51,815 nt of DNA from Aphanothece saxicola GSE-SYN-MK-01-06B (GCA_019359745.1 JAHHGT010000011.1:1-51815); one strand, 5' to 3'. Counted from the stretch's first letter, positions 23,228-32,297 are shown. The notes: generated from the sequence alone by a model not told the origin. Numbers and translations are program-made.

Positions 23228-23662
23228 TCAGACGGCGAAGGAGCTGCCGCAGCCGCAGGTCTGGGAGGCGTTGGGATTGGTGAAGTTGAAGCCGCCGCCG
23301 ATCAGGGCCGAGGAGAAATCCAGCTGCATGCCGTAGATGTACAGCAGGCTCTTGGGGTCGCAGACCACGCGGAAGCTCGGAGCTCCGGCCGGTTCATAGG
23401 TGTAGGTCTCGTCGTCGGCCAGGATCCCGCCGCCGTCGATGAAGTCCATCGTGTAGCTCATGCCGCTGCAGCCGCCGGAGCGCACGCCCACCCGCAGCAC
23501 CTTGTCGCCCCCCTGGGACGCCATCAGGGTGCCGAGCTGACGCATGGCGGGTTCGGTGATCAGGATGCCTTTGCCATCCACACCGGCCATGGCTGTGACG
23601 GTGGTGGCGGCATCGGCCTCGGGGGTGGCCGTGGCGCTGGGGGTCTGAACGGGGCTGCTCAT
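23228..23662 (-). CDS. HesB/IscA/SufA-family A-type iron-sulfur carrier
   Basis: 144 residues from ATG 23662. A 30-residue Ala/Thr-rich N-terminal extension precedes the A-type carrier domain: ITEPAMRQL, VGVRSGGCSGMSY (first Cys), then NPNASQTCGCGSSFAV with the C-terminal CGCG pair. The three Cys bind the cluster delivered by SUF and pass it to photosystem I and other targets. Divergent from crtQ across a 129-base region with a symmetrical element. Confidence 0.92.
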   Translation of the reverse strand: MSSPVQTPSATATPEADAATTVTAMAGVDGKGILITEPAMRQLGTLMASQGGDKVLRVGVRSGGCSGMSYTMDFIDGGGILADDETYTYEPAGAPSFRVVCDPKSLLYIYGMQLDFSSALIGGGFNFTNPNASQTCGCGSSFAV

Positions 23663-23720
23663 CGGGCGAAAGGGGGACGGATGGGAGGGATCGGGCCGCC
23701 GGACGACGCGGTGAACGACC

Positions 23721-23767
23721 ACTCTATGGAGATCCTTCCGCCGTGGGTAGGCTCCGGTCCATAGAGT
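23721..23767. promoter_or_regulatory. Symmetrical element between the Fe-S carrier and crtQ
   Basis: ACTCTATGGA (23721-23730) and TCCATAGAGT (23758-23767) are a perfect 10-bp inverted repeat separated by 27 bases. On each strand the arm contains TAGAGT, a fair -10 hexamer facing its gene (about 25 bases before the crtQ start, about 60 before the carrier start). It may be a pair of mirrored promoters or an operator for both genes. Confidence 0.55.
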
Positions 23768-23791
23768 CAGGGCCTTCGCGGGAATCCAAGG

Positions 23792-25267
23792 GTGCGGGTC
23801 GCCATCGTGGGTGCGGGTCTGGCTGGTCTGAGTGCCGCCGTTGATCTGGTCGACGCCGGTCATGCGGTGGACCTGTACGAATCCCGTCCGTTCATGGGGG
23901 GCAAGGTCGGCAGCTGGGTGGATCCGGACGGGAACCACATCGAGATGGGGCTACATGTCTTCTTTTTCAACTACGCCAACCTTTTCGCCCTGATGCGCAA
24001 GGTGGGTGCCTTCGACAACCTCCTGCCCAAGGAGCACTGGCACCTGTTCGTCAACCGGGGCGGGGACCTGCGGTCCCTGGATTTCCGCTTTCCCGTGGGC
24101 GCTCCGTTCAACGGCCTCAAGGCCTTCTTCACCACGTCCCAGCTCGACTGGATCGACAAGCTGCGCAACGCCCTGGCGCTCGGCACCAGTCCGATCGTCC
24201 GGGGCCTGATCGATTACGACGGGGCCATGACGGTGATCCGCTCGCTGGATGCGATCAGCTTCCAGCAATGGTTTCTGAGCCATGGGGGCAGCCCCAGGAG
24301 CCTGAAGAGGCTCTGGAACCCGATTGCCTATGCGCTGGGATTCATCGACTGCGAGGCCATCTCCGCCCGCTGCATGCTCACCATTTTCATGATGTTCGCC
24401 TCCAGGACGGAGGCCTCCAAGCTCAACCTGCTCAAGGGCTCCCCGCACCGCTGGCTGACCGGTCCGATCCTCGACTACATCCAGGCCCGGGGCGGCCGGC
24501 TGCACCTGCGCCACCGGGTCAGTGAGGTCCGCCACGAGGAGCGCAACGGCCAGACCGTCGTCACCTCCCTGGTGCTGGGCACCCCGGAGGGAGAGAAGCG
24601 GGTGGAAGCCGACGCCTACCTGGCCGCCTGCGACGTGCCCGGAGCCCAGCGGTTGCTGCCCCAGGCCTGGCGCCGTTTCCCCGAGTTCGCCGCCATCGAC
24701 CGGCTGGAAACCGTGCCGGTCGCCACCGTGCAGCTGCGCTATGACGGCTGGGTGACCGAACTTGGCGACGGGGCCGGACCCCAGGCCCGCCGCACCGACC
24801 TGAGCCGCCCGGCCGGGCTCGACAACCTCCTCTACACGGCCGATGCCGACTTCAGCTGTTTCGCCGATCTGGCCCTGGCCAGCCCTGCCGATTACCGGAG
24901 GGAGGGCCTCGGTTCCCTGCTGCAGTGCGTGCTCACCCCGGGGGATCCCTGGATCCCTCTGAAAACCGAGGAGATTGTCGCCCACACCGATCGCCAGGTG
25001 CGTGAATTGTTTCCCTCCGCCGCCGGGTTGCAGCTCGTCTGGAGCAACGTGGTGAAACTGGCCCAGTCGCTGTACCGGGAAGCCCCCGGCATGGAGCCCT
25101 TCCGCCCCGACCAACGCACTCCCGTGGCCAACTTCTTTCTTGCCGGCAGCTACACCCGCCAGGACTACATCGACTCGATGGAAGGGGCCACGATGAGCGG
25201 TCGGCTGGCGGCGGCGGCCATCCTGAACCAACCCGTGGCGCTGGCCACCTGCGCGGCGGTGGCCTAG
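23792..25267 (+). CDS. crtQ: Zeta-carotene desaturase
   Basis: 491 residues from GTG 23792. FAD-binding [10 protein letters not shown] at 7-16, [17 protein letters not shown] and C-terminal [23 protein letters not shown], the last being the conserved end of plant-type desaturases. CrtQ/ZDS converts 9,9'-di-cis-zeta-carotene to prolycopene in the carotenoid pathway at the thylakoid membrane, using quinone as acceptor. It distinguishes the cyanobacterial four-step route from bacterial CrtI. A SRPBCC protein gene follows 10 bases later, likely the same transcript. Confidence 0.95.
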   Translation: MRVAIVGAGLAGLSAAVDLVDAGHAVDLYESRPFMGGKVGSWVDPDGNHIEMGLHVFFFNYANLFALMRKVGAFDNLLPKEHWHLFVNRGGDLRSLDFRFPVGAPFNGLKAFFTTSQLDWIDKLRNALALGTSPIVRGLIDYDGAMTVIRSLDAISFQQWFLSHGGSPRSLKRLWNPIAYALGFIDCEAISARCMLTIFMMFASRTEASKLNLLKGSPHRWLTGPILDYIQARGGRLHLRHRVSEVRHEERNGQTVVTSLVLGTPEGEKRVEADAYLAACDVPGAQRLLPQAWRRFPEFAAIDRLETVPVATVQLRYDGWVTELGDGAGPQARRTDLSRPAGLDNLLYTADADFSCFADLALASPADYRREGLGSLLQCVLTPGDPWIPLKTEEIVAHTDRQVRELFPSAAGLQLVWSNVVKLAQSLYREAPGMEPFRPDQRTPVANFFLAGSYTRQDYIDSMEGATMSGRLAAAAILNQPVALATCAAVA

Positions 25268-25277
25268 GAGCACAACC

Positions 25278-25712
25278 ATGGGCAAATGGCTCGAGCACAG
25301 CGTCACCACAGACATCCAGGCCCCCGTGGCCCGGGTCTGGGAGGTGTGGAGCGACCTGGAGGCCATGCCCCGCTGGATGCGCTGGATTGAATCGGTCGTC
25401 ACGCTCGATGACCCGGACCTCACCGACTGGACCCTGGCGGCCCAGGGCTTCCGTTTCCACTGGAAGGCCCGGATCACCGAGCGGGTCAATTCCCAGCGGC
25501 TGCACTGGGAATCGGTGGGTGGCCTGCCCACCAAAGGGGCTGTGCGCTTCTACCCCCTCGGGCCCGACCTCACGGCCGTCAAGCTCACGGTGAGCTATGA
25601 ACTGCCCGGTGCGCTTGCGCCCCTGATGGAACCCACCATCATGGGGGGCATCGTCACCAGAGAATTGCAGGCCAACCTTGACCGATTTCGCGACCTGGTG
25701 GAGAAGGGTTAA
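25278..25712 (+). CDS. SRPBCC/START-like lipid-binding protein
   Basis: 144 residues. Pattern HSVTTDIQAPVARVWEVWSDLEAMPRWMRWI is the start of a polyketide-cyclase/START-like (SRPBCC) fold, followed by WKARITERVNSQRLHWESVGGLP and a C-terminal helix. Proteins of this type hold hydrophobic ligands. Its position 10 bases after crtQ suggests a carotenoid- or lipid-related role, but this is only context. The following lipoprotein frame overlaps its end by 35 bases. Confidence 0.85.
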   Translation: MGKWLEHSVTTDIQAPVARVWEVWSDLEAMPRWMRWIESVVTLDDPDLTDWTLAAQGFRFHWKARITERVNSQRLHWESVGGLPTKGAVRFYPLGPDLTAVKLTVSYELPGALAPLMEPTIMGGIVTRELQANLDRFRDLVEKG

Positions 25713-26223
25713 CGGCCGTTTCGGCCTCGCCGCCCTGGCACCTTTGCTGCTGTCCGGATGCGCCGCCGCGGCACCGACGGTGGAAGCCCCGCCGCCGCAG
25801 GCTCCCCCCAGACCGGCTCCCGCCGCAGCGTCATCGGGGGGGGTCCCGGCGGGCCTCACCCCGCTACCCACCTCCGATCAGGTGGTGGCGGCCTTCCCGG
25901 TGGGTCGCAAGGATCCCTTCGGTTCACTGGTGCCGGAGATGGTCCCGGGGGCGACGGCAGCCGCAGGTGGCGCCACAGCGGTGGCGGCGCTCCCGCCGCC
26001 GGCCTTTCTTCAGGACTTCAAGGTCACCGGCGTGATCGACAGTGGCGGCCAGAGCGAAGCGGTGGTGACCTACAAGCAGCTCAGCGGCAGCCTGCGGCAG
26101 GGTGATCGGGGTGGCCGCAACACCGATCTGCTGCCCATCGGCTGGAGCGTGGCCTCGGTGGATGTGGCCAAGGGTCGGGTGATCCTGCAAAGCGGCAGCC
26201 GCAGGGTCAAGGTCGAGCTCTGA
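25678..26223 (+). CDS. Probable lipoprotein with DPF motif
   Basis: 181 residues if TTG 25678 is the start; no ATG or GTG exists between it and the signal sequence. LLLSGC at about 23-28 is a good lipobox. A Pro/Ala-rich linker is followed by GRKDPFGSL and FKVTGVIDSGGQSEAVVTYKQLSGSLRQGD, ending RVILQSGSRRVKVEL. The DPF-to-GVI layout recalls PilP-like pilus lipoproteins, but I cannot assign it. It overlaps the preceding gene by 35 bases and the convergent hemD by 17. Confidence 0.65.
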   Translation: MTDFATWWRRVNGRFGLAALAPLLLSGCAAAAPTVEAPPPQAPPRPAPAAASSGGVPAGLTPLPTSDQVVAAFPVGRKDPFGSLVPEMVPGATAAAGGATAVAALPPPAFLQDFKVTGVIDSGGQSEAVVTYKQLSGSLRQGDRGGRNTDLLPIGWSVASVDVAKGRVILQSGSRRVKVEL

Positions 26224-27010
26224 GGGCCCGGCTGCAGGCCGCCACCAGACCCTCCAGGTCGTGCGGGTCCGCCTCCCCGTCCACGCGTCCGAGCCGCTCT
26301 CTGCAGCGCAGGCTGGTCTGGGGGCCGATGGAGATCACCTGCACCCCGTCCAGCTGCCGGATCCAGGCATCACCGAAGCTGCCGGCCAGCAACTGGGCGG
26401 TGTGGTCCACCGTCTTGCCGCTGCTGAACGTGATGGCATCCAGCCCGCGCCGTTCCAGGGCCTGCAGGGCCCCGGTGGGCAGCCCCGCGGGACAGCGCGT
26501 CTCGTAGGCGGCCACCTCCACCACCCGGGCGCCGGCCGCGGCGAAGGCCTCCGCCAGCAGGGTCCGCCCGCCGCTCTGCACCCGCGGCAGCAGCAGCCGT
26601 TGCCCCCAGCCCGACACAGGAAAGTGCTCGATCAGGCTGTCGGCCACAAACGCCGGCGGCACGAAATCGGCGGGGGCCCCCAGGTCCTCCAGCGACTGGG
26701 CGGTCTTGCGGCCCACCGCGGCCAGCCGGACCTCCCTCGGCCTGCGGGCCAGGCAGGACCCCTGCCGCACCAGCCGCTGCTCCACGGCGTCCACCCCGTT
26801 GGCGCTGGAGAAGACGATCCAGTGGAACTGGTCCAGTTCCGCCAGGGCATCGTCGAGGGGGCCCCAGAGATCGGGCGGACCGATCACCAGGGCCGGCAGG
26901 TCGATGACACGGGCCCCGGCCTGCTCGAACAGCTGGCGGGCCACGCCCAGCTGGGTTTCGGCCCGGGTCACGGCGACGGTGCGGCCCGCCAGTGGCGACG
27001 TCGCGGTCAT
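26207..27010 (-). CDS. hemD: Uroporphyrinogen-III synthase
   Basis: 267 residues from ATG 27010, which shares bases with the upstream gene's stop in TGATG. VAVTRAETQ at the start, IVFSSANGVDAV, AAVGRKTAQSLEDLG, RVVEVAAYETR, DAITFSSGKTVDHT and IGPQTS follow the two-domain HemD fold. The enzyme cyclises hydroxymethylbilane with D-ring inversion to give uroporphyrinogen III, the precursor of chlorophyll, phycobilin, heme and corrin. It is last in a minus-strand run beginning with ycf33/rbfA. Confidence 0.93.
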   Translation of the reverse strand: MTATSPLAGRTVAVTRAETQLGVARQLFEQAGARVIDLPALVIGPPDLWGPLDDALAELDQFHWIVFSSANGVDAVEQRLVRQGSCLARRPREVRLAAVGRKTAQSLEDLGAPADFVPPAFVADSLIEHFPVSGWGQRLLLPRVQSGGRTLLAEAFAAAGARVVEVAAYETRCPAGLPTGALQALERRGLDAITFSSGKTVDHTAQLLAGSFGDAWIRQLDGVQVISIGPQTSLRCRERLGRVDGEADPHDLEGLVAACSRALRARP

Positions 27011-28197
27011 CAGGCGTCCAGCCGGACGAGGGCGCCCGCCCGGTGGGCCAGCTCCCGGGCCTGCTGCGGTTCCCCCTGGGCCTCCAGCAGGGCGATCGCC
27101 CGGCGAAACCCGTCGCGGGCGCCGGGAATGTCGCCGGCCAGCAGCAGGGCGGCCGCCAGGTTGCGCTGGGCGTCGGCGTGCTCCGGGGCCAGCCTCAGGG
27201 CCCGCCGGTAGGCGTCGATGGCCTCTAGCAGGCGGCCCCGCTGACGCTCGATCAGGCCCAGGTTGAACCACGCCAGGGGCAGCTCCGGGCAGAGACGGGT
27301 CACCGCTGCCGTCAGGGCTGCCGCCTCCTCCAGGTCCCCCTGGCGCAGCAGCAGGGCCCCGAGGTTGAGCCGGGCCCCCAGGCTGAGCCGTTCCTCCAGG
27401 GGCAGTTCCAGGGCTTGGCGGTAGAGGGCGGCGGCGGGCTCCCCAGGGCCCCGGGCGATGGCGAGATGGAGCAACAGCTCATAGCGTTCGGCAAGCGCCC
27501 CCGCTCCGACCCGGGCCAATCCCTCCTCCAGCAGGGCGATGCCCCTGGCGGGATCGCCCTGGCTCACCTCCAGGGCGCCGAGCTTGGCGCAGGCGTAGGG
27601 GTCGCCGGGGCGGGCGGCCAGCTCCGCCTCCATGGCCTGGCGCAGGCGTGCGGCCTTGCCGGAGGCCGCCAGCAGGTCCGGTCGGTAGCCCTCGTGCACC
27701 AGGGCCGGTTCCCCGCAGGCCAGCACCTGCCAGTGGGGCTCCTGTTCCAGCAGGCTGGCCACGCTGTCGTCAACCATGGCGTGGTAGCGGCGGCTCCAGC
27801 GGATCGCGGCATGGCGCCGGAACAGACGGCTGACGCTGGAGAAGGGGGACTGGGCGGCCCCCACTTCCTGGCGCAGCAGGTTGATCACCAGCACCTCTGG
27901 CTGTTCCATCAGGGCCCGCAGCGGGGCGCAGGCCTCGGCACGCAGCCACTCGTCGGCATCCAGGACCAGCACCCAGTCGCCCCGCACCAGATCCAGGGCG
28001 TGGTTACGGGCCGGGGCGAAGTCCCCCGGCCAGTCCAGATGGTGCACGCTGGCGCCGCAGCGGGCGGCGATCGCAGCGGTGCCGTCCTCGGATCCGGTGT
28101 CCACCACCACCATCTCGTCGACGAAACCGGCCACCGAAGCCAGGCAGCGCTCCAGCCGCTCCGCTTCGTTGCGCACGATCATCGACAGGCTCAGCAT
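27010..28197 (-). CDS. Family 2 glycosyltransferase with C-terminal TPR repeats
   Basis: 395 residues from ATG 28197; the frame upstream is shadow of nagZ. LSLSMIVRNEAERLERCLASV begins a GT2 domain, with VVVDTGSEDGT at about 31-41 and VLVLDADEW near 78-86 (DXD). Residues about 190-390 are TPR units, including AWFNLGLIERQRGRLLEAID and AQRNLAAALLLAGD. This GT2-TPR architecture is common in bacteria with unknown acceptors (protein or glycan). No membrane span, so cytoplasmic. Between nagZ (53-base gap) and hemD (one-base overlap). Confidence 0.88.
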   Translation of the reverse strand: MLSLSMIVRNEAERLERCLASVAGFVDEMVVVDTGSEDGTAAIAARCGASVHHLDWPGDFAPARNHALDLVRGDWVLVLDADEWLRAEACAPLRALMEQPEVLVINLLRQEVGAAQSPFSSVSRLFRRHAAIRWSRRYHAMVDDSVASLLEQEPHWQVLACGEPALVHEGYRPDLLAASGKAARLRQAMEAELAARPGDPYACAKLGALEVSQGDPARGIALLEEGLARVGAGALAERYELLLHLAIARGPGEPAAALYRQALELPLEERLSLGARLNLGALLLRQGDLEEAAALTAAVTRLCPELPLAWFNLGLIERQRGRLLEAIDAYRRALRLAPEHADAQRNLAAALLLAGDIPGARDGFRRAIALLEAQGEPQQARELAHRAGALVRLDA

Positions 28198-28250
28198 CGG
28201 ACGCTGCGGGGCAGGACGGTCGTGCCAGGAGGCTAGGTGCCGGCGGGTGC

Positions 28251-29906
28251 TCAGTCGGTGAAGTCCGCGTCGACTGCCACGCCAGGGGCGCTGCCGCCAC
28301 CGGCCATCGGCCCCAAGCCGAGGCGCCCCAGCAGTTCCCCCTGGGCCAGGGCCATCTGGCCCGGCGACCAGGCGGCCGGCACCCGGGGATCCAGGAGGGC
28401 TGCCAGGGCCTCCCAGGCATAGGGGCTGCCGTACACGGCCAGGCCCGCCAGTCGGCCGGCGGCCTGCAGCTGGCGGATCACCGCCGGCCAGGGATCCGGA
28501 CCGTCGGCCCGGCCGCGGAACGGATTGCCGCGCACGAACAGTTGCAGCAGCACCGGACCCTCGCCCAGCCGCTCCAGGGCTAGGGGGGCCTCCCCATCGC
28601 CGCTCCAGGGGGAGGGCCCCTGGCCGTCGATCAGGCAGGTCCGCCATCCTGCGGCCGCCGGCAAGGCCAGGGCCGGAGCGGTCGCCGGCAGGAAGGGGCA
28701 GCCCAGGCTGTTGTCGAGCCGGATCAGGTTCACCCCGGGGCCGCCGCGTACGGGGCCCCGTCCCCGTTGCTCCAGGCTGCGTCGCACCAGCTCCAGGGCC
28801 AGGGCCTGGTCGGAGGGGGAGGGGCCATTGCTGAGCGGGCCCAGGGGGGCGAGGGCGCTGGAGTCGTCGCCGGCGGGGCATCGCCCCAGGGCCAGGCGCC
28901 GCCGGTCCAGGCTGGCCTGCAGCCGCTCCAGGCTCAGCCGGCCGCTCTGGACGGCCGCCACGATCGCGTCGATGGCCCCCTCCGCATCACCGGGCATCAG
29001 CACCAGATCAGCCCCCGCCTCCAGGGCCAGTACGGCGGCTTCCGAGGCGCCGTAGCGGCCGGCGATCGCTTCCATCACCAGGGCGTCGGTGACGATCAGC
29101 CCCTCGAAACCGAGCGCTTCGCGCAGCAGCCCGGTCAGCACCGGCCGCGACAGGGTGGCCGGGTGCTCGGCGTCGAGGACCGGCAGCAGCAGGTGGGCGG
29201 TCATCACGGCGGCCACCTCGGCCGCGATGGCGTCGCGGAATGGCGGCAGCTCCACGGCCTCGAGGCGGGCGCGGCTGTGGGGCAGCAGGGGCAGCTCCAG
29301 GTGGGAGTCGTTGGCAGTGTCGCCGTGGCCGGGGAAGTGCTTGGCGCAGGTGAGCACCCCTTCAGCCTGGGCGCCACGGCAGAAGGCGGCCGCCAGGGCA
29401 CCGGCGGTGGCCGGGTCTTCCCCCCAGGCCCGCACGTTGATCACTGGGTTGGCCGGGTTGTTGTTGACGTCGCAGACCGGGGCGAGCACCCAGTTGAGCC
29501 CCAGCTGGCGGGCCTCCCGGCCCGTGCAGGCCCCGTAGCGCTGCGCCAGCTCCAGGGCCATGGTGGGGTCGGTGGCGTGAATGCGCGACAGGGCCAGGGG
29601 TGGCACCAGCCAGCTGGCCCCCTCGAAGCGCTGTCCCACCCCCTCCTCCACATCGGCGCAGAGCAGCAGGGGCTCGCGGGCCCAGGCCGCCAGCTGGCGG
29701 GTGCGCAGCCGCAGTTCGGCGGCGCTGCCCCCCAACAGGATCACCCCTCCCACCCCGCGCTGGAGCAGGCGCTGCAGGCTGGCGTTGTCCAGCTCCCAGC
29801 GGGGATAGCGCCGCTGGCCATCGGCCGGATGGCCGCTGCAGCGCACCACCAGCAGGGCGGCGACGGCGCGATCCAGGGCCTGCTGCTCGTCGATGGATGG
29901 CGCCAT
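28251..29906 (-). CDS. nagZ: Beta-N-acetylglucosaminidase-type glycoside hydrolase family 3
   Basis: 551 residues. N-terminal TIM-barrel with GVGGVILLGG, WVLAPVCDVNNNPANPVI, CAKHFPGHGDTANDSH and GLIVTDALVM. The KHFPGHGD and DSH motifs supply substrate contacts and the His-Asp acid/base dyad typical of NagZ, and the VTD Asp is the nucleophile. The C-terminal 200 residues resemble a degenerate second GH3 domain, longer than E. coli NagZ (about 340). The usual role is removing GlcNAc from anhydro-muropeptides in cell-wall recycling. Starts 8 bases after rbfA ends. Confidence 0.87.
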   Translation of the reverse strand: MAPSIDEQQALDRAVAALLVVRCSGHPADGQRRYPRWELDNASLQRLLQRGVGGVILLGGSAAELRLRTRQLAAWAREPLLLCADVEEGVGQRFEGASWLVPPLALSRIHATDPTMALELAQRYGACTGREARQLGLNWVLAPVCDVNNNPANPVINVRAWGEDPATAGALAAAFCRGAQAEGVLTCAKHFPGHGDTANDSHLELPLLPHSRARLEAVELPPFRDAIAAEVAAVMTAHLLLPVLDAEHPATLSRPVLTGLLREALGFEGLIVTDALVMEAIAGRYGASEAAVLALEAGADLVLMPGDAEGAIDAIVAAVQSGRLSLERLQASLDRRRLALGRCPAGDDSSALAPLGPLSNGPSPSDQALALELVRRSLEQRGRGPVRGGPGVNLIRLDNSLGCPFLPATAPALALPAAAGWRTCLIDGQGPSPWSGDGEAPLALERLGEGPVLLQLFVRGNPFRGRADGPDPWPAVIRQLQAAGRLAGLAVYGSPYAWEALAALLDPRVPAAWSPGQMALAQGELLGRLGLGPMAGGGSAPGVAVDADFTD

Positions 29907-29914
29907 GGGGCGAA

Positions 29915-30358
29915 TCAGACCTCGGCCTCAGCGTCGCTGCCGGCCTCGCCAGCCGGATCCGCAGGGCCATCCTCGCCGTCCCCCTCGTCGCCATCCCGCT
30001 CGCGCCGCTCCGCCTCCAGGCGTTGCAGCAGCCCCAGCACTGTGTTGCCCTTCTCCAGGCCGCGGTCGAGGACAAAGGCCACTTCCGGAGTGCGGCGCAT
30101 CTTGAGGCGGCGACCCAGTTCCCCCTTCACGTAGGTGGAGGCCGCCTGCAGGCCGGCCATGGCCACCTCCCGATCCTCGGCGCTGCCGAAGATGCTCACG
30201 AAGATCTTGCAGTGCTGCAGATCGCCGGCCACCTCGACGCTGGTGACACTCACCATGCCGTGCTGGACCCGCTCATCCTTGATGCCGCTGATCAGCAGCT
30301 CGCTCACTTCCCGGCGGATCAGGGCCGCCACCCGTTCCACCCGTCGGCTCTGTGCCAT
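29915..30358 (-). CDS. rbfA: Ribosome-binding factor A
   Basis: 147 residues. [18 protein letters not shown] start, [28 protein letters not shown] and [16 protein letters not shown] match RbfA, a KH-fold protein that matures the 30S subunit at 16S helix 1. An acidic 30-residue tail ([12 protein letters not shown]) is added, as in several cyanobacteria. The gene follows ycf33 with a 2-base gap. Confidence 0.94.
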   Translation of the reverse strand: MAQSRRVERVAALIRREVSELLISGIKDERVQHGMVSVTSVEVAGDLQHCKIFVSIFGSAEDREVAMAGLQAASTYVKGELGRRLKMRRTPEVAFVLDRGLEKGNTVLGLLQRLEAERRERDGDEGDGEDGPADPAGEAGSDAEAEV

Positions 30359-30360
30359 GA

Positions 30361-30567
30361 CTACGAAACCGGCCCGGTTTGCACCATGGCACGCAGCACC
30401 AGGGTGAGGCTGACCATGCCGCTGATCAGGGCGCCCACCAGGGCTACCGCCGTGACCGGGTTGCTGCGCCGCCGGGCCAGGGGCTCGAACACCGAGTTGA
30501 ACACCCCCAGGCTGAAGGCGATCAGGTAGCGCGGATAGCGGGTGACATTGACGAAAAACTCCTTCAT
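30361..30567 (-). CDS. DUF751/Ycf33 family small membrane protein
   Basis: 68 residues from ATG 30567. [21 protein letters not shown] and [15 protein letters not shown] match Ycf33/DUF751, a small protein with about two hydrophobic segments encoded in cyanobacteria and some plastids, function unsettled. It opens the minus-strand run ycf33-rbfA-nagZ-GT2-hemD. The longer open frame upstream is antisense to the GST gene and rejected. Confidence 0.9.
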   Translation of the reverse strand: MKEFFVNVTRYPRYLIAFSLGVFNSVFEPLARRRSNPVTAVALVGALISGMVSLTLVLRAMVQTGPVS

Positions 30568-30642
30568 GGCCTCGGTAGCGGTCCTGGACGGATGCTGGCT
30601 ACTCTGCCGCCCAGGCCCACGCTCAGCCGCCCCGGAGGGCCC

Positions 30643-31362
30643 ATGGAACTGCATCAGTTCAGACATTCCGCCTTTTGCGAGAAGGTGCGCCTGCTGCTGG
30701 CCCGCAAGGGTCTCGACGCCACGATCGTCGAGGTGACCCCCGGCCTGGGCCAGTTCGAGCTGTTCCGCCTCTCCGGCCAGAGGCAGGTGCCGGTGCTGGT
30801 GGACGGCGGTGAGGTGATCGCCGATTCCACGGCGATTGCCCTGCATCTGGAGGCCTCCCACCCGGAGCCCCCCCTGCTGCCGGCCGATCCGATCGCCCGT
30901 GCCCGGGTGCTGCTGCTGGAGGACTGGGCCGACACCGCCCTGGCCCGGGGTGCCCGCTTGGCCCTGCTCCAGGCGGCAGCCGCAGACTCGGTGCTGCGGA
31001 CCGCCCTGCTGCCCGAAGCCACCCCGGCGCCCCTGCGTGATCTGGTGGGGGCCCTGCCGGGTGGCCTGATCGGTTCCGCCACCGAGGCGATGCGTGACCT
31101 GCTCGGGCCCTGTGAGGTGCGGCAGTTGCACCGCAGCCTCGAGCAGCTCGCCCTGCTGGTGGCCCAGCGCCCCTACCTGGAGGGCGATGGCCTCACCCTG
31201 GCCGACCTCGCCGTCGTGGCCCAGCTGTACCTGCTGAAGTTCCCCATCTGTGCCGGCGCTCCCCTGGCCGGCCGCGGGGTGGAGGGCATCGCCGACAACC
31301 CCGTGCTCGAGCCCCTGTTCGCCTGGCGGGACCGGGTGCTCGCCGAGGTGGGTCGGGACTGA
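30643..31362 (+). CDS. Glutathione S-transferase family protein
   Basis: 239 residues from ATG 30643. N-terminal thioredoxin-fold part: MELHQFRHSAFCEKVRLLLARKG, with Cys at residue 12, and GQRQVPVLVDGGEVIADSTAIALHLE containing the cis-Pro and the Glu-Ser-type (here DST) glutathione contact. The C-terminal helical domain carries LTLADLAVVAQLY. Active Cys/Ser GSTs serve detoxification or dehydroascorbate-type reductions; substrate unknown. Divergent from ycf33, 75 bases apart. Confidence 0.9.
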   Translation: MELHQFRHSAFCEKVRLLLARKGLDATIVEVTPGLGQFELFRLSGQRQVPVLVDGGEVIADSTAIALHLEASHPEPPLLPADPIARARVLLLEDWADTALARGARLALLQAAAADSVLRTALLPEATPAPLRDLVGALPGGLIGSATEAMRDLLGPCEVRQLHRSLEQLALLVAQRPYLEGDGLTLADLAVVAQLYLLKFPICAGAPLAGRGVEGIADNPVLEPLFAWRDRVLAEVGRD

Positions 31363-31397
31363 GTCCCTGCACCGCATCGGGCCCCGCAACCGCCAGG

Positions 31398-31682
31398 ATG
31401 AGCTCCGTCGAAGTCCTGGCCTTGTCCGATCCGCTGCTGCGGGAGCTCGACCATTACGTGGTGCTGGAGCCTGGCCAGGGGGAGCGCATCCTCACGGCGG
31501 CCGAAACCCTGCTCTGGTTGGCTGGTCACGTGGAGGCCCTGGGGGATCCCCCTGCCGACCTGGCCGATCTGGCCGATCCGGAAGCCCGCGCCGGCCGGCT
31601 GATCGACACCGCCTGCGAACTGGAGCTGGCGCCGGGATGTTCGATCCAATGGTTCGCGGTGCGGCTGGAGCCCCCCGGTTGA
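31398..31682 (+). CDS. CRR7-like protein (NDH-1 biogenesis)
   Basis: 94 residues. LDHYVVLEPGQGERILTAAETL near the start and LIDTACELELAPGCSIQWFAVRLEPPG at the end follow the pattern of chlororespiratory reduction protein 7, a stromal factor for NDH complex assembly in plants with cyanobacterial homologues. Assignment is from remembered family pattern only. Starts 36 bases after the GST gene and ends 15 bases before the convergent aroK. Confidence 0.7.
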   Translation: MSSVEVLALSDPLLRELDHYVVLEPGQGERILTAAETLLWLAGHVEALGDPPADLADLADPEARAGRLIDTACELELAPGCSIQWFAVRLEPPG

Positions 31683-31697
31683 GGGAGCCGGTGGGGT

Positions 31698-32297
31698 TCA
31701 CTCGGCGGCTTCAGGGGGTTGGCGAGGGTCGCGCAGGATCGCGGGCAGGGCCTCCAGCACCTGCAGCGCCACCGCGGCGGGCAGGCCCCCGTCCTGCACC
31801 ACGGCCAGGTCGGCCTGGGCGTACAGCGGCCGGCGCTCCTGCAGCAGGGCCTGCAGGCGGCCGGCGGGATCGGGAGCCTCGAGCAAGGGCCGCCGGGTGG
31901 GATCGGCGGCCAGACGCCGCAGCAGCTCCGCTTCGGGGGCATCGAGCCACACCACCACCCCCTGGCGCATGTGACCCCAGTTCTCCGGTCGGGTGACCGC
32001 CCCACCGCCCGTGGCCACCACCAGGGAATGCCAGCTGGCGATGCTGTTGAGCACGCTGGTCTCGAGGGCTCGGAAAGCCTCCTCGCCCTCGCTGGCGAAG
32101 ATCTCGGCGATCGGCCGACCGGCGGCTTCGGTCAGGGTGACGTCGGCATCGATGAAGCGATAGCCGAGGGCCTCGGCCAGCGGCCGACCCACGGCGCTCT
32201 TGCCGGCCCCCATCATTCCCACCAGGTAGATGTTGAGGCCATCAAGGCGGCGGGCCAGGGTCCGGTGGCTGGGGGAAGCGGTGGCGTCAGGGGCCAT
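31698..32297 (-). CDS. aroK: Shikimate kinase
   Basis: 199 residues from ATG 32297. Walker A GMMGAGKSAVG, FIDADVTLTEAAG (shikimate-binding Asp), FRALETSVL, VATGGGAV and the lid region ADPTRRPLLEA are all present. It phosphorylates shikimate at the 3-OH in chorismate synthesis, which feeds aromatic amino acids and quinones. Divergent from the 6-carboxytetrahydropterin synthase gene, 64 bases apart. Confidence 0.95.
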   Translation of the reverse strand: MAPDATASPSHRTLARRLDGLNIYLVGMMGAGKSAVGRPLAEALGYRFIDADVTLTEAAGRPIAEIFASEGEEAFRALETSVLNSIASWHSLVVATGGGAVTRPENWGHMRQGVVVWLDAPEAELLRRLAADPTRRPLLEAPDPAGRLQALLQERRPLYAQADLAVVQDGGLPAAVALQVLEALPAILRDPRQPPEAAE

